DNA from: RBG-16-66-20 sp036262835
Lineage (GTDB): Bacteria > Pseudomonadota > Gammaproteobacteria > Burkholderiales > SG8-39
Assembly: GCA_036262835.1 (NCBI GenBank)
Contig: DATAID010000079.1
Span: forward strand, 1-14,901
Direction of reading: 5' to 3'
Length of the DNA stretch: 14,901 nt
Below, one piece after another: positions 1 through 6,729 of the stretch. The position numbers were made by a program, and so were the translations under genes. Under the pieces are notes generated by a model. It worked only from the letters and a program-made list of their open reading frames with translations. It was not told the DNA's origin and did not search any database. The stretch's first letter is position 1. The number at the start of each line of letters is the position of its first letter.

Positions 1-173
1 GCATTCTCGTCGGGCGGACGGCCGAGACGATCGCCGCGCACGCGCAGCGCTACGGCTGCGACCTCATCTGCATCGGCACGCACGGGCGCGGCGTGGCCGG
101 CAATTTCATGCTCGGCTCGGTGGCGAACCGGCTCTCGCAGATCGCGCGGGTGCCCGTGCTGCTGGTGCGCTAG
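1..173 (+). CDS. Universal stress protein (UspA family), C-terminal fragment
   Basis: Partial gene cut by the left window edge; the reading frame begins at base 3 and ends with TAG at 171-173. The visible 56 residues carry the Usp nucleotide-binding signature G-x2-G-x9-G-S (the segment starting GTHGRG and ending LGS), followed by the family-typical ending RVPVLLVR. Family knowledge: such proteins are cytoplasmic, adopt an alpha/beta Rossmann-like fold, and members with this motif bind ATP and act in stress survival. The stop codon overlaps the stop of the opposite-strand gene by 4 bases (CTAG, 170-173), so no terminator fits between them. Family assignment is firm; the specific role cannot be told from the fragment. 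Confidence 0.9.
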   Translation, partial: ILVGRTAETIAAHAQRYGCDLICIGTHGRGVAGNFMLGSVANRLSQIARVPVLLVR

Positions 174-457
174 TTCAGCGTTCGCGCGAAGGTGCGCCCG
201 CGCAGCAGGGCTCGCGCCTCGGGCCGTTCCTCGAGAAGATCGATCAGGGCGACGGCGATGTCGCCGAAGTAATCGTCGCCTGTCGTTCCGAAATCGGAGG
301 ACACCGTGATGTCCGCGAGGGAAAGGTCGCCTTGCAGTTGACCGGCCTCGCGCTCGCCCACCATCGAGCCCGAATCGATCACACTGAACCCGTTCAGGCC
401 GCCGAGGCGGGCGAACAGGCGCCGCATGGCTTCGTCGATTGCCGCTGACGTATTCAT
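170..457 (-). CDS. Small hypothetical protein (95 aa)
   Basis: I do not recognise this protein. The frame stays open to an ATG at 505, but I choose the ATG at 455-457 because a GGGGAGA ribosome site lies about 8 bases before it; the ATG at 466 would sit directly on that site. The product starts MNTSAAIDEAMRRLF, is acidic in its middle third (many Asp/Glu, including a GDDYFGD stretch) and ends with a basic helix-like tail. It has no signal peptide, membrane segment or cysteine. It lies downstream of the barrel-protein gene on the same strand with a 108-base gap, so cotranscription is possible. Its coding quality is moderate and it could still be spurious, although the good ribosome site argues for a real gene. 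Confidence 0.55.
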   Translation of the reverse strand: MNTSAAIDEAMRRLFARLGGLNGFSVIDSGSMVGEREAGQLQGDLSLADITVSSDFGTTGDDYFGDIAVALIDLLEERPEARALLRGRTFARTLN

Positions 458-511
458 GGCCACCATCTCCCCAGGTTGCGGCCAGACGATGCCGGTATAC
501 GCCAACTCGGG

Positions 512-531
512 AAGGCCTCCAAGGCCTTTTT
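512..531 (+). terminator. Intrinsic terminator hairpin reading on the + strand
   Basis: A perfect 7-bp stem (AAGGCCT at 512-518 pairing with AGGCCTT at 522-528) with a 3-base loop (CCA) runs into five T residues (527-531). Only the + strand reading has a T-tract; the opposite reading is followed by CCC, so it would serve the barrel gene poorly. The nearest + strand gene upstream is the stress protein ending at 173, so a transcript stopped here would run antisense through the whole small gene at 170-457. The structure is seen directly; the function is inferred. Confidence 0.5.
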
Positions 532-565
532 CCCCGTCCCTCTGTCAGGAAATCTGGACTTGTGG

Positions 566-1822
566 CTAGCGGATTGCGATCCGCGCGAAGAGCATGAACG
601 AGGTGGGATTGCCGTACGCCGGCTTGAGATCCGCAGGCAGGGCATAGCGGCTCACGAGAGTGCCTACTCCGATCCGGAAGCGGCCTTCGAGCGGCAGGTC
701 GTAGACGTAGCCGAGCGAAAGCTTGCCCACGTCGAACACGCGGTCGGCGAGCGGATCGGTTTCGGGAAAGAGCTCGTTCTTCGACACGCGCTCGGCGCGG
801 CCGAATAATGTGTGCCGGCCCGGCAAGCGCGCGGCGGCTTCGAGCAGGTAGCTGCTGGTCGCCTCGCCGCGCGTGGGCGCGTTGCGGCCCCAGGCAAGCG
901 TCGTCTGCGTCTTCACGCCGCCGAAATCGCGGTGATAGATCGCCGAAGCGGTCGTGCGCCGTACGTCGACGTCGGCATGCAGCGCCTCGGGGCTCTTCAG
1001 GCGCCCGCGGCTCACCTGCAGCGCCCAGTCGCGCGTCGGATTCCAGGAAAGGCGCGCGGCGGTCGAGTCGAGCTTGCCGGTTTCGATGTCGGAGCGGTTC
1101 TCGTCGGGCTCGCGGCCGCGGAACCTCGAGACCTCGGCCTTGAAGTCGCCGTGCACGTAGCCGGCGGTCACGACGCCGTAGGTGATGTGCGTCGAATCGA
1201 GCCAGTGGTGCGAGATCGGCGCCTCGGGATTGTCCTCGCCCGAGAAGCGGTGCATGAAGGCGGGCGGGCCGAGCGCCGGCTCGCCGGGCAATCCGGCGTA
1301 CACGAAGACCGAGCGACGTTCCGCGAGGCGCAGGCTGTAGCTCGCGGCGAGCTCCATGAAAAGGTCGTGCGGATGCTGCCGGTCGATGAGGGGCGCGCCG
1401 CCGGCGGTCTCGCCCGTCTGCAGGAGAAGCGGATAGCCGCGCTTGCCCATGAGCGGATCGGCGGAGACCATGGCGCGCAGCCCGAAGACGCCGTCGCCGG
1501 CCGGGCGCTGCGCCATCACCATCAGCATGCTCGCGCTGAAGGTCTTCGTGTCGCCGCGCGGTCCGCCCTGGCGGTCGTAGACGAGGTTCGCGAACCCGTG
1601 CGTCATCGTCGTCCACTCGCCGATGCGGCCGTGAATCCCCGCGTGCGGGCTCGAATCGGGCTGCCAGCTCGTGCCCGAGGCTTCGCGCGTGAACGCGTAG
1701 GGGCCGTATTGCGCGCCCATCGCCGCCGAGGGCTGCGCTTCGCCGTGCTTGTGCTCGTGCTCATGTTGCGCCTGCGCGGCTTGGGTGAAGACGACGGCGA
1801 GCATGACGAGAGGAAAGCGCAT
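566..1822 (-). CDS. Putative outer-membrane beta-barrel protein with His-rich mature N-terminus
   Basis: 418-residue exported protein. I choose the ATG at 1820-1822 rather than the upstream TTG at 1843 because it gives a clean signal peptide (MRFPLVMLAVVFTQAAQA, cleavage after AQA). The mature protein begins with a His/Glu-rich metal-binding-like stretch (HEHEHKH), followed by about 380 residues of alternating polar and hydrophobic strands with many Arg, Tyr and Gly, and ends FARIAIR, as expected for a transmembrane beta-barrel. A conserved-looking motif RQHPHDLFMELA lies near the middle, and further His clusters (ISHHWLDSTH) follow. I recall similar proteins annotated as hypothetical near copper and other metal resistance genes, but no such gene is visible here. 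Divergent from the SDR gene, 39 bases away. Barrel topology is inferred from pattern, and a metal role is only a suggestion. Confidence 0.75.
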   Translation of the reverse strand: MRFPLVMLAVVFTQAAQAQHEHEHKHGEAQPSAAMGAQYGPYAFTREASGTSWQPDSSPHAGIHGRIGEWTTMTHGFANLVYDRQGGPRGDTKTFSASMLMVMAQRPAGDGVFGLRAMVSADPLMGKRGYPLLLQTGETAGGAPLIDRQHPHDLFMELAASYSLRLAERRSVFVYAGLPGEPALGPPAFMHRFSGEDNPEAPISHHWLDSTHITYGVVTAGYVHGDFKAEVSRFRGREPDENRSDIETGKLDSTAARLSWNPTRDWALQVSRGRLKSPEALHADVDVRRTTASAIYHRDFGGVKTQTTLAWGRNAPTRGEATSSYLLEAAARLPGRHTLFGRAERVSKNELFPETDPLADRVFDVGKLSLGYVYDLPLEGRFRIGVGTLVSRYALPADLKPAYGNPTSFMLFARIAIR

Positions 1823-1861
1823 CGGGCGAGGATAGCCTATCAAGTAAAATTCCCGTCACTC
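1823..1861. promoter_or_regulatory. Short divergent intergenic region driving the seven-gene operon and the barrel gene
   Basis: Only 39 bases separate the two divergent start codons, so both promoters must lie here or inside coding sequence. The segment is AT-richer than its surroundings. A TAAAAT at 1845-1850 could be a -10 box for the + operon, but it would start transcription only a few bases before the SDR ATG. I see no convincing -35 and no ribosome site before the SDR gene. The assignment rests on position more than on motifs. Confidence 0.3.
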
Positions 1862-2554
1862 ATGCTTTTACGCAATGACACCGCGCTCGTCACGGGCGCC
1901 GCGCAGGGAATCGGCAAGGCGATCGCCGCCGCGCTCGAAGCCGACGGCGCGAAGGTCTTTGCCGTCGACCGCGAATTCGATCTGTCTTTGCCGGGGACTT
2001 CAAAAGCGCTGACGGAAAAAGCGATTCAAGCCCTCGGACAGGTCTCGATCTTCGTTCATGCCGCTTCGCCGCCGCGCAAGGAAACCCAGACGGCGCTCGC
2101 CGTCACCGAGGCCGAATGGCGCGAGATGCTGGAAGTGCAGCTCAACTCCGGATTCCTCATCGCGCAGGCGCTCGGCCGGCACATGCGCGGGAAGAAGATC
2201 CGCGGCCGAATGCTCTTCGTGACGTCGCTTCATTCCTATTCGCCGCGCAATCTGCCGCACTACAGCGCCTCCAAGGCCGGCCAGACCATGGTCGTGAAGG
2301 AGCTTGCGCGCGCGCTCGGGCCCGACGGCATCCGCGTGAACGCGCTCGTGCCGGGAGCGTTCCCGGGCGCAGGCTTCAAGGGCTCGCCGGGCCTGGTCGA
2401 GCGCATTCCGATGAAGCGCCTCGGCAAGCCCGAGGACATCGCGCCGATGGCGGTGGCGATCCTCTCGGAAAAGTATGGGTCCTATATGACCGGGGCATCC
2501 GTCGTCGTGGATGGCGGGATCGCGCTCTACAACTGGCTCGATGCGAGCGGGTGA
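1862..2554 (+). CDS. Short-chain dehydrogenase/reductase (classical SDR)
   Basis: 230-residue NAD(P)-dependent oxidoreductase. Seen: the cofactor-binding motif T-G-A-A-Q-G-I-G at residues 11-18, an HAAS stretch (66-69) where the NAG motif normally sits, Asn95, a Ser in TSLHS (122 or 125) and the catalytic Y-x-x-x-K at Tyr134/Lys138, then the usual VNALVPG segment and a C-terminal VVVDGG. The frame stays open a long way upstream, but that part is the shadow of the barrel gene; the ATG at 1862 gives the typical SDR N-terminus. Asp36 at the end of beta-2 (AVDRE) favours NAD over NADP by family rule. First gene of the operon, one base before the cupin start. The substrate is probably a hydroxy- or keto-acid or its CoA ester, given the neighbours; this is inference. 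Confidence 0.9.
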   Translation: MLLRNDTALVTGAAQGIGKAIAAALEADGAKVFAVDREFDLSLPGTSKALTEKAIQALGQVSIFVHAASPPRKETQTALAVTEAEWREMLEVQLNSGFLIAQALGRHMRGKKIRGRMLFVTSLHSYSPRNLPHYSASKAGQTMVVKELARALGPDGIRVNALVPGAFPGAGFKGSPGLVERIPMKRLGKPEDIAPMAVAILSEKYGSYMTGASVVVDGGIALYNWLDASG

Positions 2555-2555
2555 G

Positions 2556-2930
2556 ATGAAGAGCCGTTTCCATGTAAAGCAGGCCGACGTGACGCCCTAT
2601 TCGCCGGCGAACCACACCGGCACGAGGAATTTCCGGCTGATCGGCCCGGAGACCGTGGGCGCGAAGCAGGTCGAGATGCTCGTGGGCGAGCTCGGGCGCG
2701 GCAAGGGCGCCCTGCCGCACGCGCATCCCGGCATCGAGCAGGTCTGCTACCTGCTCGAAGGCGAAGCGCATGTCGAGGTGGCCGGGGACAAGTTCGAGAT
2801 GAAGGCGGGCGAAGCGTGCTTTTTTCCGGCCGACCAGCCGCACCTTTTTATCGCCACCTCGGAAAAGGCGCGCGTGCTCGTCGTCTATTCGCCGCCTTAC
2901 CTCGAGAATCCGGCGAACGTGAGGAAATGA
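2556..2930 (+). CDS. Small cupin-domain protein
   Basis: 124-residue single-domain cupin. Cupin motif 1 is visible as H55-x-H57-x3-E61 followed by the YLLEGEAHVEV turn, and motif 2 as GEACFFPADQPH with His96, so all four usual metal ligands (His, His, Glu, His) are present. The fold is a small beta-barrel that normally holds a divalent metal and may act as isomerase, dioxygenase, decarboxylase or sugar/acid-binding protein; this sequence does not decide between them. I choose the ATG at 2556, just after the SDR stop; an ATG at 2541 in the same frame would overlap the SDR gene. No signal peptide, so cytoplasmic. Its stop overlaps an in-frame ATG of the next gene (ATGA). Confidence 0.85.
   Translation: MKSRFHVKQADVTPYSPANHTGTRNFRLIGPETVGAKQVEMLVGELGRGKGALPHAHPGIEQVCYLLEGEAHVEVAGDKFEMKAGEACFFPADQPHLFIATSEKARVLVVYSPPYLENPANVRK
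2921..2926 (+). promoter_or_regulatory. Ribosome binding site deciding the start of the solute-binding lipoprotein
   Basis: GAGGAA lies within the last codons of the cupin gene. Two in-frame ATGs follow, at 2927 and 2933. The first abuts the site; the second has about 8 bases between the GAGG core and the ATG, so 2933 is the better start. Confidence 0.6.
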
Positions 2931-2932
2931 GG

Positions 2933-3724
2933 ATGCGCTTTTTCGCCGTTGTTCCTTTGCTTCTCCTTTTCGGGTGCACGACCATGACGCCTCCACCCGC
3001 CGCGGTGTCCGATCTCGCTCCCACCGGCACGCTGCGCGCCGCGATCAACGTGGGCAACCCGATCCTCGCCGCGCGCGGCGCGAGCGGCGGCGAGCCGACC
3101 GGCGTCTCGGTGGACCTTTCCCGCGAGCTCGCCCGGCGCCTCGGCGTGCCGGTGAAGCTGATCGTGTACGAGGCGGCCGGCAAGGTGGTCGAGGCAGGCA
3201 AATCCGGCGCCTGGGACATCGCCTTTGTCGCGCGCGATCCGGCGCGCGCGGCGGAGATCGCACAATCGCCGCCGTACGTGATGATCGAAGGCTCCTATCT
3301 CGTGCGCGCGAATTCGCCGGTCACGGCCAACGAGCAGGTCGACCGCAAGGGCAACCGCGTGGTGGTCGGCCAGAACAGCGCCTACGACCTTTTTCTCAAG
3401 CGCCATCTCAAGCAGGCCGAGATCGTGCGCAGCCCCACTTCGCCGGGCGTCGTCGACCTGTTCATGAAGGGCAACTACGAGGTGGCGGCCGGCGTGCGCC
3501 AGCAGCTCGAGGCCGACGCCGCGCGCCTGCAAGGCGTGCGGCTCCTGCCCGGCCGCTTCATGGCGATCCACCAGGCGATGGCAAGCCAGAAGGGCAAGGA
3601 CGCGGGCGCGCGCTTCGTGCGCGAGTTCATCGAGGAGATGAAGGCCTCGGGCTTTGTCGCGAAGGCGCTCGAGCGCCATCATGTGAAAGGCGCCGCGGTC
3701 GCGCCCGCGGGCGACGCCGGCTAG
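2933..3724 (+). CDS. Family-3 extracellular solute-binding lipoprotein without an adjacent ABC permease
   Basis: 263-residue protein with a lipoprotein signal peptide: hydrophobic stretch, then LLFGC with the lipid-attachment Cys at residue 15, followed by Thr, which by the +2 rule suggests retention in the outer membrane. The rest matches bacterial solute-binding protein family 3: the opening TGTLRAAINVGNP (31-43), the signature GVSVDLSRELARRLGVP (57-73), the AWDIAFVARDP stretch (93-103) and a ligand-pocket-like YVMIEGSYLV (115-124). Family-3 proteins usually bind amino acids or small organic acids and feed an ABC importer, but no permease or ATPase gene is in this operon. The short 263-residue length and outer-membrane lipidation leave open a sensing or scavenging role. 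Embedded between cupin and CoA-enzyme genes, 2 bases after the cupin stop. Confidence 0.85.
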   Translation: MRFFAVVPLLLLFGCTTMTPPPAAVSDLAPTGTLRAAINVGNPILAARGASGGEPTGVSVDLSRELARRLGVPVKLIVYEAAGKVVEAGKSGAWDIAFVARDPARAAEIAQSPPYVMIEGSYLVRANSPVTANEQVDRKGNRVVVGQNSAYDLFLKRHLKQAEIVRSPTSPGVVDLFMKGNYEVAAGVRQQLEADAARLQGVRLLPGRFMAIHQAMASQKGKDAGARFVREFIEEMKASGFVAKALERHHVKGAAVAPAGDAG

Positions 3725-4876
3725 ATGGCGGCCTGGCTGCCGCTCGCCGGGGTCCGCGTCGCGGACTTCTCCATGTTCGTGCCCGGGCCGTTCTGCTCGG
3801 CGATCCTCGCCGACCTCGGCGCCGAAGTCATCAAGATCGAGCCGCCGAAGGGCGATCCGGGGCGCGGCTACGTGCCGGTGCAGTTCCGCACCGAGAACCG
3901 CAACAAGCGCTCGATTGCCGTCGACCTGAAGAATTCCTCCAGCCGGAAAATCATCCAGAAGCTCGCCGAGCAATCGGACATCGCGATCGAGGGCTTCAGG
4001 CCGGGCGTGGCGAAGCGCCTGGGCATCGACGGCGAGACCCTGCGAGCCTTCAATCCGAAAATCATCTGCTGCTCGATCTCCGGCTATGGCCAGACCGGCC
4101 CCTGGCGCGAGCGCCCGGGGCACGACGTCAACTACGTCGCCGCGGCCGGCGCGCTCGCCTTTCCCGGCCAGTGGCTGAAGGCGCCCTCGCGCTCGAGCCT
4201 CGCCATCGCCGACATGGGCGGCGGCTCGTTCGCCGCCATTGCCATTCTGTCTTCCTTATATGAAAGAAGCAGGACCGGAAAGGGCGCGAATCTCGACCTC
4301 TCGCTCTTCGAGGCCGCGTTCTTCTGGGCCGCGATGCGCCACAGCCTCGATCCGAAGGTCGATCCGCGCGCGCACATCTTCCCGGTAAACGACATCTTCG
4401 AGACCGCCGACGGCAAGCGCCTGACCTTGGGCATACTGGAAGAACATTTCTGGAAGAATTTCGTCGAGGTCGCAAAGCTGCTGGGTTTCGATCTATCTTC
4501 CGAAGATTTTTCTTCCGATCAGAAACGGCGTGCCAACGGGGATGAGCTTTCGAAAAAGCTTTCCGACATTCTCAAGTTGAAGAGCGCAAAAGAATGGCTC
4601 GCGCTTTGCGCCGAGCACGACGTGCCGGTCGACCTGTGCGTCACGCCCGGCGAGGCGGTCGAGAACGAGCAGATCCAGGCGCGCAAGGATGTCGCAGTCG
4701 CCGCAGGCGAGAGCTTCGCGACCTTTCCGGTGTTCGCCGACGGCGCACGCGGCGGCGAGCTGCGGCGCGGCGTGCCGCGCCTGGGCGAGCATACGCGCGA
4801 GATCCTGGTGGAATTGAAGTTCGACGACGGCGAGATCGCGCAGATGGTCTCCTCCGGATGCGTGACAATCGGATAG
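3725..4876 (+). CDS. CaiB/BaiF family protein, alpha-methylacyl-CoA racemase-like
   Basis: 383 residues. The first part has the class III CoA-transferase/racemase pattern (LAGVRVADFS, GPFCSAILADLGAEVIKIEPP, NRNKRSIAVDLK, NPKIICCSISGYGQTGPW). Residues matching the catalytic set of mycobacterial alpha-methylacyl-CoA racemase (His126, Asp156, Glu241) are visible: His133 in GHDVNY, Asp163 in IADMGGG (the same 30-residue spacing) and Glu239 in GILEEHFW. I therefore favour epimerisation of a 2-methylacyl-CoA over CoA transfer, but family III transferases share much of this region and cannot be excluded. The ATG immediately follows the previous stop (TAGATG) with no ribosome site, so translation is probably coupled. 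Bases 4478-4612 show low GC and altered codon choice. The next gene is an acyl-CoA dehydrogenase, a natural partner in branched acyl-CoA oxidation. Confidence 0.9.
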   Translation: MAAWLPLAGVRVADFSMFVPGPFCSAILADLGAEVIKIEPPKGDPGRGYVPVQFRTENRNKRSIAVDLKNSSSRKIIQKLAEQSDIAIEGFRPGVAKRLGIDGETLRAFNPKIICCSISGYGQTGPWRERPGHDVNYVAAAGALAFPGQWLKAPSRSSLAIADMGGGSFAAIAILSSLYERSRTGKGANLDLSLFEAAFFWAAMRHSLDPKVDPRAHIFPVNDIFETADGKRLTLGILEEHFWKNFVEVAKLLGFDLSSEDFSSDQKRRANGDELSKKLSDILKLKSAKEWLALCAEHDVPVDLCVTPGEAVENEQIQARKDVAVAAGESFATFPVFADGARGGELRRGVPRLGEHTREILVELKFDDGEIAQMVSSGCVTIG

Positions 4877-4880
4877 CGTG

Positions 4881-6020
4881 ATGGACTTCGCTTTTTCCGA
4901 GGAGCAGGAGCAGATCCGCGAGGCGATCGCGAAGATCTGCGCGAAGTTCGACGACGCCTACTGGCTGAAGAGGGACAAGGAGGGCGGCTTCCCCTCCGAC
5001 CTGCACCAGGCGCTCGCGAAGAACGGCTGGCTCGGCGTCGCGATGCCCGAGGAATTCGGCGGCTCGGGCCTCGGCATCACCGAGGCGGCGATCATGATGC
5101 AGACGATCGCCGAGTCGGGCGCCGGCTTCTCCGGCGCTTCGGCGGTGCACATGAACATCTTCGGCTTGAATCCCGTGGTGGTGTTCGGCACGAAAGAGCA
5201 GAAACAGCGCATGCTCCCCGGCCTCATTGCCGGAAAAGAGCGCGCCTGCTTCGCGGTGACCGAGCCGAACACGGGACTGGAAACCAAGAAAATCAGGACC
5301 GAGGCAAAGAAAAAAGGGAACAAGTACATCGTCACGGGGCAGAAAGTCTGGATCTCCACAGCGCAGGTGGCGGAAAAAATCCTTCTGCTCGTCCGGACGG
5401 CCTCGGGGCTCAGCCTCTTCTATACCGACTTCGACCGCAAGCACATCGAGGTGCGAGAGATCGAGAAGATGGGGCGCCATGCCGTCGACTCGAACCAGGT
5501 GTTCTTCGACGGCCTGCCGGTGCCGGAGGAGGACATGATCGGCGAGGAGGGCAAGGGGTTCGAGTGCATCCTGCACGGCATGAACCCGGAGCGGATCCTG
5601 ATCGGCGCCGAGTCGGTCGGGCTGGGGCGTTGCGCCCTGAAGCGCGCGGCCGGCTACGCAAAGGAGCGCGTCGTCTTCAGCCGCCCGATCGGCCAGAACC
5701 AGGGCATCCAGCACCCGCTCGCCAGGAACTGGATGGCGCTCGAGGCGGCGAACCTGATGGTGTTCAAGGCCGCCTGGCTCTACGACCAGGGCAAGTCCTG
5801 CGGCGCCGAGGCGAATTCGGCCAAGTACCTCGCCGGCGAAGCCTCGTTCGACGCCTGCCAGCAGGCCGTGATGACGCACGGCGGTTTCGGCTATGCGAAG
5901 GAGTACCACGTCGAGCGCTACCTGCGGGAGTCGCTCGTCGGCCGCATCGCGCCGGTGAGCCCGCAGATGATCCTGTGCTTCATCGCCGAGCGCGTGCTCG
6001 GCCTGCCGAAGTCCTACTAG
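4881..6020 (+). CDS. Acyl-CoA dehydrogenase family protein
   Basis: 379 residues with the standard three-part architecture: N-terminal helical domain (1-120), the FAD/substrate beta-domain (CFAVTEPNTG at 123-132, GQKVWIST at 153-160), and a C-terminal helical domain with FSRPIGQNQGIQ (266-277) and THGGFGYAKEYHVERYLRE. The usual C-terminal catalytic Glu (YEGT-type motif) is absent: the equivalent stretch reads RIAPVSPQMI. However, Glu237 in MNPERIL aligns with the catalytic Glu254 of isovaleryl-CoA dehydrogenase (LDLER), so the base may sit in that helix, as it does in the isovaleryl- and long-chain enzymes. I start at the ATG at 4881; a GTG directly before it is possible. 4 bases after the CaiB gene. 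Predicted cytoplasmic, FAD-dependent alpha,beta-desaturation of an acyl-CoA, perhaps branched-chain. Confidence 0.92.
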   Translation: MDFAFSEEQEQIREAIAKICAKFDDAYWLKRDKEGGFPSDLHQALAKNGWLGVAMPEEFGGSGLGITEAAIMMQTIAESGAGFSGASAVHMNIFGLNPVVVFGTKEQKQRMLPGLIAGKERACFAVTEPNTGLETKKIRTEAKKKGNKYIVTGQKVWISTAQVAEKILLLVRTASGLSLFYTDFDRKHIEVREIEKMGRHAVDSNQVFFDGLPVPEEDMIGEEGKGFECILHGMNPERILIGAESVGLGRCALKRAAGYAKERVVFSRPIGQNQGIQHPLARNWMALEAANLMVFKAAWLYDQGKSCGAEANSAKYLAGEASFDACQQAVMTHGGFGYAKEYHVERYLRESLVGRIAPVSPQMILCFIAERVLGLPKSY

Positions 6021-6024
6021 GGCC

Positions 6025-6729
6025 TTGCCGCCGGAGCTCCTCAAGCGCGAGATCAAGGTGCTGGTGTTCGACCAGTACGGGACGGTCGTCGACATGCAGA
6101 AGGGCCTCACCGAGGTCGTCACGCCGTTCCTGAAGCAGAAGGGCTGGGAGGGAAAGCCCCACAGCTTCGTCACCTGGTGGCGGCGCACGCACTTCGAGAA
6201 TTCCATGATCGACGCGCTCTGCGACCGGGGCCACACGCTTTATCGCGAGATCGGCCACGGCGCGGTCGCGCACGTCATGGATCGCTGCGGCATCCGCTAC
6301 ACGGAGGACGAAGTCCGCTGGCTCGTGAGCGAGATCGAGAAGCTCAAGCCCTTTCCGGATGTCCTCGCGGCGCTCGCCAAATTGCGCGCGGGCGGCTACC
6401 AGCTCGCCATCCTCTCCAACGGCGACCGCGACATGCTCAAGGCCGCCGGTCCGCACATCGGCTTCGCGTTCGACAAGGTGATCTCGGTCGAGGAGGCGGG
6501 CTATTTCAAGCCGCACTGGAAGACCTACGCCAAGGCGGCGGAGCTCCTCGGCCAGGTGCCGGCAGGCATCCTCTTCGTCGCCAACCACGCCTTCGACTGC
6601 ATCGGCGCCAAATCCTTCGGCATGCGCGCGGCCTTCATCGACCGGCGCAAGCGTCCCTTCGGCCGCACGCCGCACCAGCCCGATCTGATCGTCGCCGACT
6701 TCGCGGAGCTCGCTTCGGTTCTGGCATGA
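6025..6729 (+). CDS. HAD-superfamily hydrolase, 2-haloacid dehalogenase-like
   Basis: 234 residues. HAD motif I is F-D-Q-Y-G-T with nucleophile Asp16; the Tyr after the nucleophile is typical of type II L-2-haloacid dehalogenases rather than the D-x-D phosphatases. Motif II is LSNG (Ser131), motif III is the FKP lysine (Lys162) followed six residues later by Tyr168, and motif IV is VANHAFD with Asp191. By my alignment, Arg53 in WRRTHFE may match the halide-binding Arg41 of the Pseudomonas YL enzyme, but its Ser175 and Asn177 become Ala186 and His188, so true dehalogenation is uncertain; a hydrolase of another substrate is possible. The start is TTG at 6025, 4 bases after the previous stop; a GTG at 6058 would begin too close to the active site. 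The stop overlaps the next ATG (ATGA). Confidence 0.82.
   Translation: MPPELLKREIKVLVFDQYGTVVDMQKGLTEVVTPFLKQKGWEGKPHSFVTWWRRTHFENSMIDALCDRGHTLYREIGHGAVAHVMDRCGIRYTEDEVRWLVSEIEKLKPFPDVLAALAKLRAGGYQLAILSNGDRDMLKAAGPHIGFAFDKVISVEEAGYFKPHWKTYAKAAELLGQVPAGILFVANHAFDCIGAKSFGMRAAFIDRRKRPFGRTPHQPDLIVADFAELASVLA

Noticed and set aside
812..1861. Long + strand open frame leading into the SDR gene
   Set aside because: It is the complement of the barrel-protein gene, whose signal peptide and strand pattern are convincing; the SDR fold starts exactly at the ATG at 1862.
2897..4123. 408-codon open frame on the - strand
   Set aside because: Shadow of the solute-binding and CaiB-type genes; composition is His/Arg/Ala-biased without domain signals.
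4641..6236. 531-codon open frame on the - strand
   Set aside because: Antisense to the CaiB-type and acyl-CoA dehydrogenase genes, which carry clear family motifs.
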